Positions 1 through 5,392 of a stretch of DNA of 6,158 bases are shown piece by piece. Source of the DNA: Chloroflexota bacterium. Lineage in GTDB: Bacteria; Chloroflexota; Anaerolineae; Fen-1058. The position numbers and the translations under genes were made by a program. Under the pieces are notes generated by a model. That model was given only the letters and a program-made list of their open reading frames with translations, made no database searches and was not told where the DNA came from. Location of the stretch: contig JACRBO010000164.1 in NCBI GenBank assembly GCA_016219235.1, forward strand, positions 1 to 6,158, in the 5' to 3' direction. How positions within the stretch are numbered: position 1 is the first letter of the stretch; each line of letters starts with the position of its first letter.

Positions 1-440
1 ACGATCACTTTGTCGCCATCCACCTTCACCGCGATCGATTCCAGCGGCACGGGCGGCGGACCGGCCAGCACTTCGCCGAACTCGTCGTAGCGGCCATCGT
101 GGCACGGGCAGTAGAATTCGCGATTGCCCGGCTGCCATTCCACGGTGCAGCTCAGGTGTGTGCAGATCAACGAGAACGCTTTGATGCTCTCCGCCGTGCG
201 TAAGACGATCGCCGGACTGCCCGCATACGCGATCGGCTTCGCGCTGCCGATCGGCAGGTCGCTCAACGGGAATTCGATTGGCTTCGCTTCCGCAATGGTC
301 GTCGATGGAAACAACTGCGTTTGCAGCACGGTGCCTGCCCACGCCGCGCAGACCGTGCCCACGCCCAGTTGAATGAAGCGGCGGCGTGTGGTGAACGCGG
401 AGGGCGGCGTGAACTTGTCGGGTGTGGGTTGATCGCTCAT
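1..440 (-). CDS. Rieske [2Fe-2S] protein with Tat-type N-terminus (3' end outside window)
   Basis: A Rieske protein moves electrons from quinol to a c-type cytochrome, normally beside a cytochrome b. The first 146 codons are visible. Residues 18-24 are TRRRFIQ, a twin-arginine export motif, followed by a hydrophobic stretch (about 25-40). The Rieske boxes are complete: C93-T-H95-L-S-C98 and C111-P-C113-H114-D-G. C93, H95, C111 and H114 are the expected cluster ligands, with C98-C113 as the disulfide. The text ends in VKVDGDKVIV, which is usually close to the C-terminus, so little is missing. ATG 440 is preceded by AAGGAAG at 6 nt. It follows dsrJ by 99 nt on the same strand. In textbook dsr operons this place is taken by dsrO, a ferredoxin-like protein, which is unrelated. 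Whether a cytochrome b follows cannot be seen. I give no symbol because petC or qcrA is not established. Confidence 0.93.
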   Translation of the reverse strand, partial: MSDQPTPDKFTPPSAFTTRRRFIQLGVGTVCAAWAGTVLQTQLFPSTTIAEAKPIEFPLSDLPIGSAKPIAYAGSPAIVLRTAESIKAFSLICTHLSCTVEWQPGNREFYCPCHDGRYDEFGEVLAGPPPVPLESIAVKVDGDKVI

Positions 441-458
441 CGTATACTTCCTTCATAC

Positions 459-489
459 AGTGGTTAGTGGTCAGTGATTAGTGGTTAGT
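459..489. repeat. GTGGTTAGT direct repeats in the dsrJ-Rieske spacer
   Basis: AGTGGTTAGT occurs at 459-468 and again at 480-489, with the related GTCAGTGATTAG between. Such TTAGTGGT-type repeats are scattered in many environmental bacterial genomes. The Rieske gene ribosome site (447-453) lies just downstream in the transcript, outside the tract. Confidence 0.7.
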
Positions 490-520
490 AGACGCCGCGC
501 GCTGATCGCCAATGCCTTAT

Positions 521-540
521 CTACTTGTCTACTTGTCTAC
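521..540. repeat. 8-bp tandem repeat at the dsrJ stop
   Basis: CTACTTGT occurs at 521-528 and 529-536, followed by CTAC at 537-540. The tract runs into the dsrJ stop codon (540-542). It may be a slippage-prone site that shaped the gene's 3' end. Confidence 0.7.
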
Positions 541-854
541 TAATCATCTCCCCTGCTCACCGTAATCGCATCGACGCCGACGTAGCGGTGACAGTTATTG
601 CACGACGTTTCCGGAACGTGGCAATACACGCAATCAACTTTGTCCAGATCACCGCGATTGACGATCTCCGGATGATGGGTGCGCCACCAGTCGATCGGTT
701 TGTGGCTCTCCGGCGCGATCTTATCGACGGCGATACGAATACCCATGTCGCCTTCGCCATTCAGCACCGGTTTATCCACCGGCACCGGATATAACAGCAC
801 CAGCGCGGCGACGATGGCGATGACGCTGATCACCAGCACAGCCTTTCGCACCAT
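540..854 (-). CDS. dsrJ: DsrJ-like membrane-anchored cytochrome c with only two heme motifs
   Basis: This is the expected periplasmic cytochrome c of the DsrMKJ module, 104 residues. Residues 4-23 form one hydrophobic segment (uncleaved anchor or signal), followed by PVPVDKPVL. Two c-type heme sites follow: C75-VYC-H79 and C85-NNC-H89. The text CHRYVGV after the second matches the DsrJ pattern CHNYMGV, and WWRTHHPE resembles the conserved NxWR region upstream. Canonical DsrJ has a third CXXCH a few residues later and an upstream cysteine that ligates an unusual heme. Both are absent here: no cysteine occurs before C75, and the protein ends AITVSRGDD. ATG 854 has GGGAGG only 3 nt upstream. The GTG codon next to it (851) has 6 nt spacing and is equally plausible. 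The stop codon abuts a direct-repeat tract. The family call is good but its function as DsrJ is inferred. Confidence 0.75.
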   Translation of the reverse strand: MVRKAVLVISVIAIVAALVLLYPVPVDKPVLNGEGDMGIRIAVDKIAPESHKPIDWWRTHHPEIVNRGDLDKVDCVYCHVPETSCNNCHRYVGVDAITVSRGDD

Positions 855-867
855 CAACCTCCCATCT

Positions 868-1053
868 CAATGTCATCAAGTTAGCGCATCGGTCAAGTCA
901 TTCCCGCATGCCTTTGGCGGGAATCCAGCTGGCCGATCAGCGTAAGGTGTCAATCAGCAGGCTGGATGCCCGATAGAAGCACGGGAGCACTGCACCGCAT
1001 GTGTTCGGGCATGACGTGGCAGTCATCAATCTCGGCCGAACCTGATGACATTG
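868..1053. repeat. Spacer segment bracketed by an 11-bp inverted repeat (dsrK-dsrJ)
   Basis: CAATGTCATCA (868-878) and TGATGACATTG (1043-1053) are perfect reverse complements. Each is followed outward by the trinucleotide TCT (865-867 and 1054-1056). The segment is 186 bp and fills nearly the whole gap between the dsrJ start and the dsrK stop. Inside are two more inverted pairs: ATTCCCGC (900-907)/GCGGGAAT (917-924), and ATGCCCGA (966-973)/TCGGGCAT (1005-1012). No reading frame inside resembles a protein. A small non-autonomous element is possible. So is an mRNA stem that closes the spacer. Confidence 0.5.
900..924. repeat. ATTCCCGC/GCGGGAAT palindrome
   Basis: An 8-bp perfect stem with a 9-nt loop, preceded by GTC and followed by CCAGC. 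This matches the widely scattered TCATTCCCGC-GCGGGAATCCAGC type of intergenic palindrome known from many bacterial genomes. Confidence 0.65.
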
Positions 1054-1057
1054 TCTT

Positions 1058-2506
1058 CTATAACTTCAAAGCCTTCACGAACAGATCGATCACGCCGCCG
1101 ACTTGCACGGGTACGTCCCAGTAATGCATCGATTCGGGCAGCTGCGCTTTACAAATGGCGCACACCGTTGCCAGATAGTTCGCACCGGTATGCTTCACGG
1201 CCATGGCGCGCGGCTTGCCGCCCGCCATGCGGATCGGCATCAGTTCATCGGTGAGCAGGCCGTTGCCCGCGCCGCAGCAGAATGTCTTCTCGCGGATCGT
1301 ATCCCGCGGCATCTCGATAAAGCGATTGCAGGTAGCCCGAATGATCTCGCGCGGCTCGTCGAGTAATTGGCCGGCGCGCGCCGAATTGCAGGGATCGTGA
1401 TAAGTCACGGTTACATCGTCGTTGGCGGTCCTGTCGAGTTTGCCGTCGAACGCGCCTTTGCGCAGCATATCGACCATGAACTGGCTGATGTGATAGGGAT
1501 ACGGCGGATTGAACATATCCATCGGGCCGTTCAGCGCCGGCGTCATGATGCCGGCCCGCCAGGCATGCCCGCACTCGCCCCAGATGATGGTCTTCACACC
1601 CAACATGCGCGCCGCATCGATGATGCGCTGGTTGACCTTCTTCAAGTTCTGAAAGTCGAGGAACAGGCCGAAATTGCCGCCTTCGTTGCAATACGTACTC
1701 GTCGTCCAGCGCAGGCCCAGAAAGTGGAAGAGCTTGGCGTAACCGATCATCGTGTCGGTGTTGGCGAAGTTATCGGCCGACGGTGGCACGAGCAGAATAT
1801 CTGCGCCCTGCTCGTCGACGGGGAATCGAATGGGCAGCCCCGTCTCCCCTTGAATTTCTTCTTCCAGAAATTCACAGTTGTCTTTCCACGCGGGCGCGGG
1901 AATACCGAGGTTGTTGCCGTGCTGATAGACCTTGGCGACGACTTCGGTGACGTACTTGGTGCTGACGCCGATGTGGGCCATGATCTCGCGCGCGGCCATC
2001 GTGATCTCGGCCGTGTCGATGCCGTAGGGACAGAAGACTGAACAGCGGCGGCACTCGCTGCATTGATAGAAATACGTGTACCACTTGCTCAACATTTCTT
2101 CGTCGAAGTCGGCCGCGTCCGTCAGATCGGGGAACAGCTGCCCGCCCGGCGTGAAGTAGCGCCGATAGACCTTCCGCATCAATTCGGCCCGCGCTACGGG
2201 GAAGTTCTGCGGATCGCCGGTGCCGAGGAAGAACTGGCACTTATCCGTGCACGCGCCGCAGCGCACGCAGATGTCCATGTAGACACGCAGCGCCTTGTTG
2301 CTGTCCAGCAGCTCGCCAAACTTCTCGATCGCCTTCGTCTGCCAGTCGGGCACGCGCTCGGTCGGCAGATTGATCGCGCTCAAATCCTTCGCCTTGCTGG
2401 GCCAGCATTTCACTGACGCTGAAGCATGTTCGCGGATCGGCGGTGCGGATAGGACTCCCTCGCGGGCCGGATCTTTGATGATCGGTTTTTCGTCGAACTT
2501 GGCCAT
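1058..2506 (-). CDS. dsrK: DsrK, iron-sulfur catalytic subunit with CCG domains
   Basis: DsrK sits on the cytoplasmic face of the membrane on DsrM and is thought to reduce the DsrC trisulfide. It resembles heterodisulfide reductase HdrD. The protein has 482 residues. Two [4Fe-4S] ferredoxin motifs lie at C80, C83, C86, C90 (CVRCGACTDKC) and C149, C152, C155, C159 (CSECRRCSVFCP). The C-terminal half holds a cysteine-rich CCG domain: C373 (YHDPCNSAR), C410-C411-G (FCCGAG) and C449-X2-C452 (VCAIC), with 36 residues between each pair of elements, the family spacing. A further C311 lies in WGECGHAWR, as in other DsrK/HdrD proteins. I chose ATG 2506, with GAGAG 6 nt upstream. The ATG-like extension to 2560 would read through the hairpin at 2520-2540. 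The protein has no membrane segment, as expected. Confidence 0.96.
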   Translation of the reverse strand: MAKFDEKPIIKDPAREGVLSAPPIREHASASVKCWPSKAKDLSAINLPTERVPDWQTKAIEKFGELLDSNKALRVYMDICVRCGACTDKCQFFLGTGDPQNFPVARAELMRKVYRRYFTPGGQLFPDLTDAADFDEEMLSKWYTYFYQCSECRRCSVFCPYGIDTAEITMAAREIMAHIGVSTKYVTEVVAKVYQHGNNLGIPAPAWKDNCEFLEEEIQGETGLPIRFPVDEQGADILLVPPSADNFANTDTMIGYAKLFHFLGLRWTTSTYCNEGGNFGLFLDFQNLKKVNQRIIDAARMLGVKTIIWGECGHAWRAGIMTPALNGPMDMFNPPYPYHISQFMVDMLRKGAFDGKLDRTANDDVTVTYHDPCNSARAGQLLDEPREIIRATCNRFIEMPRDTIREKTFCCGAGNGLLTDELMPIRMAGGKPRAMAVKHTGANYLATVCAICKAQLPESMHYWDVPVQVGGVIDLFVKALKL

Positions 2507-2519
2507 GATTGTCTCTCGG

Positions 2520-2540
2520 AACCGGCATAGGATGCCGGTT
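2520..2540 (-). other. Hairpin just upstream of the dsrK ribosome site
   Basis: AACCGGCAT (2520-2528) and ATGCCGGTT (2532-2540) are perfect 9-bp complements with a 3-nt loop. In the transcript the stem ends 13 nt before ATG 2506, right next to the weak GAGAG ribosome site (2513-2517). It could modulate dsrK translation or mark a 5' end after processing. It may equally be a small dispersed palindrome. On the plus strand it is followed by TT, but no plus-strand gene ends here. Confidence 0.55.
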
Positions 2541-2573
2541 TTACAGCGTCCGTAGATCACGAAAACGAGTCAA

Positions 2574-2623
2574 GCATTCTGAGCGGAAGCCCGCGTTTTT
2601 CGGGCTGTAGTCGAACGCTTTGC
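2574..2623. repeat. Degenerate inverted copy of the dispersed repeat with a GC hairpin
   Basis: GCATTCTGAGCG (2574-2585) matches the reverse complement of CGCTCAGGATGC with one mismatch. AGTCGAA near 2609-2615 matches the other end of the element. Inside it AGCCCG (2588-2593) pairs with CGGGCT (2601-2606) across a T-rich loop. It faces the copy at 2664-2715 in the opposite orientation. It looks like a decayed copy and not a terminator, since no T-run follows the stem on either strand. Confidence 0.55.
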
Positions 2624-2663
2624 GTGCGGTTTATGCCACGACCTCTTGCGAATTGAGCAAGCC

Positions 2664-2715
2664 GCATCCTTCGACTTCGTTCTGCGAAAAGCGTGCAGAA
2701 CTCCGCTCAGGATGC
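2664..2715. repeat. Dispersed repeat, copy 2, in the dsrM-dsrK spacer
   Basis: It begins GCATCCTTCGACT (2664-2676) and ends CGCTCAGGATGC (2704-2715). Both ends are identical to 4267-4279 and 4291-4302 in the dsrB-dsrD spacer, while the middle differs. The ends form a 7-bp inverted pair. It is a member of the same repeat family, in the same orientation. Confidence 0.75.
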
Positions 2716-2735
2716 TTTCGTGACTCACTGGTGGT

Positions 2736-3482
2736 CTAGTGCTTGTCCACTACGTTGACGTAGCGCTTGCCGCGAGCCTGCACCTGAAACGGCTGATTGC
2801 GACTGGGACTCATGAAGATGCCGCCCGCGTGCAGCAGTTTGCTAAACGGGAAGTACAGCAGCAACGTCAACACCAGGCCAAAATGCAGCAAAAACAAAGG
2901 ATGCTGCGGCGGCGCAACGGGGTTGAGCGTCAACAGTCCCAGCATGAACGCTTTCACCTCGACCAGATCGACGCGCACCCAATACACCATCAGCAAGCCT
3001 GTGCCCGCGATGGCGGCCATGAGGGCCAGCGCAAAATAATCGGGCAAATTAGAAATGTACAACGAACGCGGCAGCGCCAGTCGCCGCCAGAAGAGATAGA
3101 GCACGGCGATCCCGAAGACATAACCGAACAACATCGCCACCTGCTGCATGGCGATGACCACGCCGGGCACCGGATAAGTGAAGTAGCGCAAATGCCGCAG
3201 CAGAATCGCGCCGAGCGCCACGTGGAAGATCCACGCACCTAGCCACAGCCACCGATCGGCCTTGAAGAGATTCGGGAAGATCAGCACATCGCCCAGCACG
3301 CGCCGGATCGCGCCGCCTTCCGTGGTGGGCGCGGGCGTCGTGGCGTGCGGCAACAGCATGGGCGTGCGCAGATACCGCAGCAGCTTGCCGATCAATCCAA
3401 ACACAAACACGAGCGCGGCGAAATAAGCCAGACTGATCAGGAAGGTCGAGAATAAGGTCCAGGCAGCGGTGGAAGTATCCAT
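2736..3482 (-). CDS. dsrM: DsrM, diheme cytochrome b membrane subunit (NarI-like)
   Basis: DsrM is the membrane cytochrome b of the DsrMK(JOP) complex. It takes electrons from menaquinol and passes them to DsrK. The protein has 248 residues with five hydrophobic segments at roughly 7-35, 78-101, 106-132, 147-168 and 195-218. Four histidines sit exactly as heme b ligands do in NarI. H87 and H97 are ten apart in one helix (WIFHVALGAILLRH). H200 and H218 are eighteen apart in the last helix (LLHFG to LLHAGG). I chose ATG 3482, preceded by GAGGA at 4 nt. A GTG start at 3569 would place the dsrC-dsrM hairpin inside the coding region and add a non-family N-terminus. A 229-nt spacer separates it from dsrK, which is long for two genes whose products bind each other. 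A generic NarI-family subunit is excluded by the context. Confidence 0.93.
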   Translation of the reverse strand: MDTSTAAWTLFSTFLISLAYFAALVFVFGLIGKLLRYLRTPMLLPHATTPAPTTEGGAIRRVLGDVLIFPNLFKADRWLWLGAWIFHVALGAILLRHLRYFTYPVPGVVIAMQQVAMLFGYVFGIAVLYLFWRRLALPRSLYISNLPDYFALALMAAIAGTGLLMVYWVRVDLVEVKAFMLGLLTLNPVAPPQHPLFLLHFGLVLTLLLYFPFSKLLHAGGIFMSPSRNQPFQVQARGKRYVNVVDKH

Positions 3483-3503
3483 GCCGTCCTCGTTGCAAAC
3501 GCA

Positions 3504-3564
3504 GAGGGGCCTCTCGGTGGCGAAGAGCATCGACGCGGCTGACTTCGCACCGGAGAGGCCCCTC
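3504..3564 (-). other. Strong intercistronic hairpin between dsrC and dsrM
   Basis: The arms GAGGGGCCTCTC (3504-3515) and GAGAGGCCCCTC (3553-3564) are perfect 12-bp complements. A further inner stem GCGAAG (3520-3525)/CTTCGC (3543-3548) and a 17-nt loop complete the structure. In the transcript it begins 27 nt after the dsrC stop and ends 21 nt before the dsrM start. No U-run follows, so a classical intrinsic terminator is not supported. An attenuator, a 3'-end stabiliser for dsrAB-D-C mRNA, or a processing site are the reasonable readings. An inserted palindromic repeat is the alternative. Confidence 0.7.
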
Positions 3565-3591
3565 CTCACGTAAACGGATCAAATCACGGTC

Positions 3592-3909
3592 TTACACGCA
3601 GCCGGTCGGCTTGGGCAAACCGGCGATCTTGCAGGCCCCTTTGGCCGGGCCGCTGGGAAACATCTCGTAGATTTGCTTGAGCGGGAAACCCGTCTCTTTG
3701 CACAGCTTGCGGATCATCGGCGCAATGCCGAACTGCTTGTAGTAGTCGCGCAGGTAAGTGACGACTTTCCAGTGATCGGGCGTAAGCTCCGGCACGTCTT
3801 CAGTCTTGGCGATGGCCGCGGCCAGTTCTTCAGTCCACGAATCCGGCTCCTGGATGAAGCCATCCTCATCGACATCGACTGCTAAGCCTTCGAGTTGAAC
3901 TAACGGCAT
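3592..3909 (-). CDS. dsrC: DsrC, sulfur-carrier co-substrate of DsrAB
   Basis: DsrC is the small soluble protein that receives sulfur from DsrAB as a trisulfide between its two C-terminal cysteines. It is then reduced by the DsrMK module at the membrane. The protein here has 105 residues, the common length. The flexible C-terminal arm reads GACKIAGLPKPTGCV. C93 and the penultimate C104 are separated by ten residues, exactly the spacing of functional DsrC, so this is true DsrC and not a TusE- or RspA-like relative lacking one cysteine. A third cysteine, C70, lies in the core (IRKLCKETG). I chose ATG 3909 because AGGAGAA lies 5 nt upstream and MPLVQLEG is a family-like N-terminus. The ten-codon longer frame has none. 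The gene is followed by a strong hairpin that may set its transcript level apart from dsrM. Confidence 0.97.
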   Translation of the reverse strand: MPLVQLEGLAVDVDEDGFIQEPDSWTEELAAAIAKTEDVPELTPDHWKVVTYLRDYYKQFGIAPMIRKLCKETGFPLKQIYEMFPSGPAKGACKIAGLPKPTGCV

Positions 3910-3914
3910 ATCTA

Positions 3915-3921
3915 TTCTCCT
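3915..3921 (-). promoter_or_regulatory. Ribosome binding site that fixes the dsrC start
   Basis: AGGAGAA on the minus strand is 5 nt before ATG 3909. It sits in the 46-nt dsrD-dsrC spacer and selects the 105-residue DsrC over a longer in-frame start at 3939. Confidence 0.8.
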
Positions 3922-3955
3922 GTGTCGGGTGAGTGTCAATCACCTGCGTGACTGT

Positions 3956-4165
3956 CTATAAGCCCGGCAATTTGATAAATGTCGCCCCGCCGAACGATGT
4001 GAACTCGAGCGTGCCCGCGTTTACCAGTTCGCTCAGGGCCTTTTTGGTCAGCTTGCTGTCAAGGCTGAGGCCGTTCGCAACGTCCCGGCTGCTCAGCATC
4101 TTGTTCTTCTGTTTGAAGAACTCCACGATTTGAGTCTTGAGTTCTTCGGTGACTTCATCGGCCAT
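3956..4165 (-). CDS. dsrD: DsrD, activator of dissimilatory sulfite reductase
   Basis: This small cytoplasmic winged-helix protein, 69 residues, belongs to the DsrD family. The family is known to act as an allosteric activator of DsrAB rather than as a DNA-binding regulator. The protein runs MADEVTEELKTQIVEFFKQK, then SSRDVANGL and LTKKALSELVNAGTLEF, and ends in GGATFIKLPGL. It has the family's helix-turn-helix and wing pattern and usual small size. I chose ATG 4165 because AAAGGTGG sits 5 nt upstream. A nine-codon longer start at 4192 would lie in the outer arm of the palindromic repeat and has no good ribosome site. dsrC follows 46 nt downstream. Across known Dsr organisms dsrD is mostly tied to the reductive pathway, so it is the best marker of direction in this window. 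Confidence 0.93.
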   Translation of the reverse strand: MADEVTEELKTQIVEFFKQKNKMLSSRDVANGLSLDSKLTKKALSELVNAGTLEFTSFGGATFIKLPGL

Positions 4166-4170
4166 AGTGA

Positions 4171-4178
4171 CCACCTTT
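4171..4178 (-). promoter_or_regulatory. Ribosome binding site that fixes the dsrD start
   Basis: AAAGGTGG on the minus strand lies 5 nt before ATG 4165, outside the neighbouring palindromic repeat. It supports the 69-residue form of DsrD over the 78-residue one. Confidence 0.75.
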
Positions 4179-4187
4179 GCAGGCATC

Positions 4188-4317
4188 GTCATTGCGAGCG
4201 TTTTTTGCGAAGCAATCTCCGTGCCAGTCGACGAACGGTTCTAGCCACGCCAGAGATTGCTTCGTCGCATCCTTCGACTCCGCTACGCTTCGCTCAGGAT
4301 GCGCTCCTCGCAATGAC
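4188..4317. repeat. Palindromic dispersed-type repeat in the dsrB-dsrD spacer
   Basis: This 130-bp element has nested inverted arms. The outer arms GTCATTGCGAG (4188-4198) and CTCGCAATGAC (4307-4317) match perfectly. The middle arms CGAAGCAATCT (4208-4218) and AGATTGCTTCG (4254-4264) also match perfectly. An inner pair GCATCCT (4267-4273) and AGGATGC (4296-4302) lies within the right half. Similar GTCATTGCGAG/GCAATGAC sequences are common scattered repeats in bacterial genomes, which is background knowledge. The element carries no ORF of its own. Whether it folds in the mRNA to affect dsrB or dsrD levels cannot be told here. Confidence 0.8.
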
Positions 4318-4328
4318 GGCTGAAGTTA

Positions 4329-5390
4329 CTACCACTTGAAGGTCGGCGTCGAGCGGAACGTCTCTGGCGCAAGTGTGAAATCGTCAATCAATTGCGGCTT
4401 GAACTCGATGCCGGTCAGATCGAAGAAGCGTTCCCAGCCAATCCGATCGATCCACTCGCCCATGCGCTCGTGCTTGTGCGCGTGCGCCGCCCACACCTCG
4501 ACGATGTTGCGCACGGCGTCGGTCACTTCCGGCCAGCGCGGCGGAGTGTTCGGCAAGAACGGAATCACCAGGCGCGAGAACTTCGGCGGTGTGCGCGCGC
4601 TGCTGATCTTGCCGCCCACCCAGATCGAGACGCCGTCGCCCACCGGATCGGCCAGCGGCATGCCGGGGCACATCGTGTAGCAGTTGCCGCAGTACATGCA
4701 CTTGTCTTCGTTGACGGTCAGCGTCTTATTCTTGGGATCAGGCCGGATCGCGCCCGTGGGGCACGCGGCGATCACGTTCGGGATTTCGCATTTGGAACGC
4801 ACCAGATCGTGATTGACCTTGGGTGGTTTGCGGTGAATGCCGAGTATGGCGATGTCCGAGCAATGCACAGCCCCGCACATGTTGAGGCAGCACGCCAACG
4901 ACACGCGACAGTAGGCGGGCAGTTTCATCGACGCGAAGTACTCGTACAGATCGTCCATCACGGCCTTGACAATACCGGATGCATCGGTCGCGGGCGTATG
5001 GCAGTGAATCCAGCCCTGCGTGTGAACGGGATTGCTGATCGCGTGGCCGGTCCCGCCCACCGCGTAACCGTGCGCGTTCAAGTGCTCGATCAGCGGCTCA
5101 ACCTTGTCTTTGTCGGCAACCAGAAACTCCAGGTTGTGACGGCTGGTAAAGCGCAGGTAGCCGTCACAGAACTGCTCGGCGATCGTGCAGACGTCGCGGA
5201 CCCAGTCGGTGCTGACCAGACGCGACGAACCCACGCGCACCGTGTACAACTCGGCTCCCGATTCGGCGACGTGCTTCAGCAGGCCTGGCTTGACGCGCTC
5301 GTGATACTTCCACTGCCCGTAGTTCTGGCTGATGACGGGCGGCAGCATCTCGCGATAATCGGGCGGGCCAAAATCTGTTCGCGTGGCCAT
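4329..5390 (-). CDS. dsrB: Dissimilatory sulfite reductase beta subunit
   Basis: This is the catalytic beta subunit of DsrAB, 353 residues, about the usual length. The functional siroheme of the family sits at the alpha-beta interface. The siroheme-cluster cysteines are C130, C167, C168 and C172, in the signature [11 protein letters not shown] followed by [19 protein letters not shown]. The ferredoxin domain has C210 (AACPTGAI) and C231, C234 and C237 ([12 protein letters not shown]). The C-terminal [17 protein letters not shown] is also typical. I chose ATG 5390 because a strong GAGGAGGTGA site precedes it and the DsrB family begins near this MATRTDF start. A longer frame from 5558 would overlap dsrA by over 160 nt and has non-DsrB sequence. 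All cluster ligands are present, so the enzyme should be active. It is co-transcribed with dsrA. A 163-nt repeat-bearing spacer follows before dsrD. Confidence 0.98.
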   Translation of the reverse strand: MATRTDFGPPDYREMLPPVISQNYGQWKYHERVKPGLLKHVAESGAELYTVRVGSSRLVSTDWVRDVCTIAEQFCDGYLRFTSRHNLEFLVADKDKVEPLIEHLNAHGYAVGGTGHAISNPVHTQGWIHCHTPATDASGIVKAVMDDLYEYFASMKLPAYCRVSLACCLNMCGAVHCSDIAILGIHRKPPKVNHDLVRSKCEIPNVIAACPTGAIRPDPKNKTLTVNEDKCMYCGNCYTMCPGMPLADPVGDGVSIWVGGKISSARTPPKFSRLVIPFLPNTPPRWPEVTDAVRNIVEVWAAHAHKHERMGEWIDRIGWERFFDLTGIEFKPQLIDDFTLAPETFRSTPTFKW

Positions 5391-5392
5391 AA

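Noticed and set aside
124..372. A small plus-strand gene at the left end
   Set aside because: It is opposite the Rieske coding frame, whose boxes are intact. Its translation has no recognisable feature.
441..540. A CRISPR array suggested by the repeated TTAGTGGT and CTACTTGT units
   Set aside because: The units are 8-10 bp with no regular spacers. They are simple direct repeats.
1367..2041. A 224-codon open frame on the plus strand opposite dsrK
   Set aside because: It is antisense to the CCG and ferredoxin region of dsrK and shows no domain or ribosome site. It is explained by codon bias.
2520..2543. Intrinsic terminator on the plus strand (hairpin followed by T residues)
   Set aside because: The T-run is only four bases, two of them in the stem, and no plus-strand gene precedes it.
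3483..3569. A 29-residue N-terminal extension of DsrM from a GTG start
   Set aside because: It is encoded by the palindromic hairpin and does not look like DsrM. ATG 3482 has its own ribosome site.
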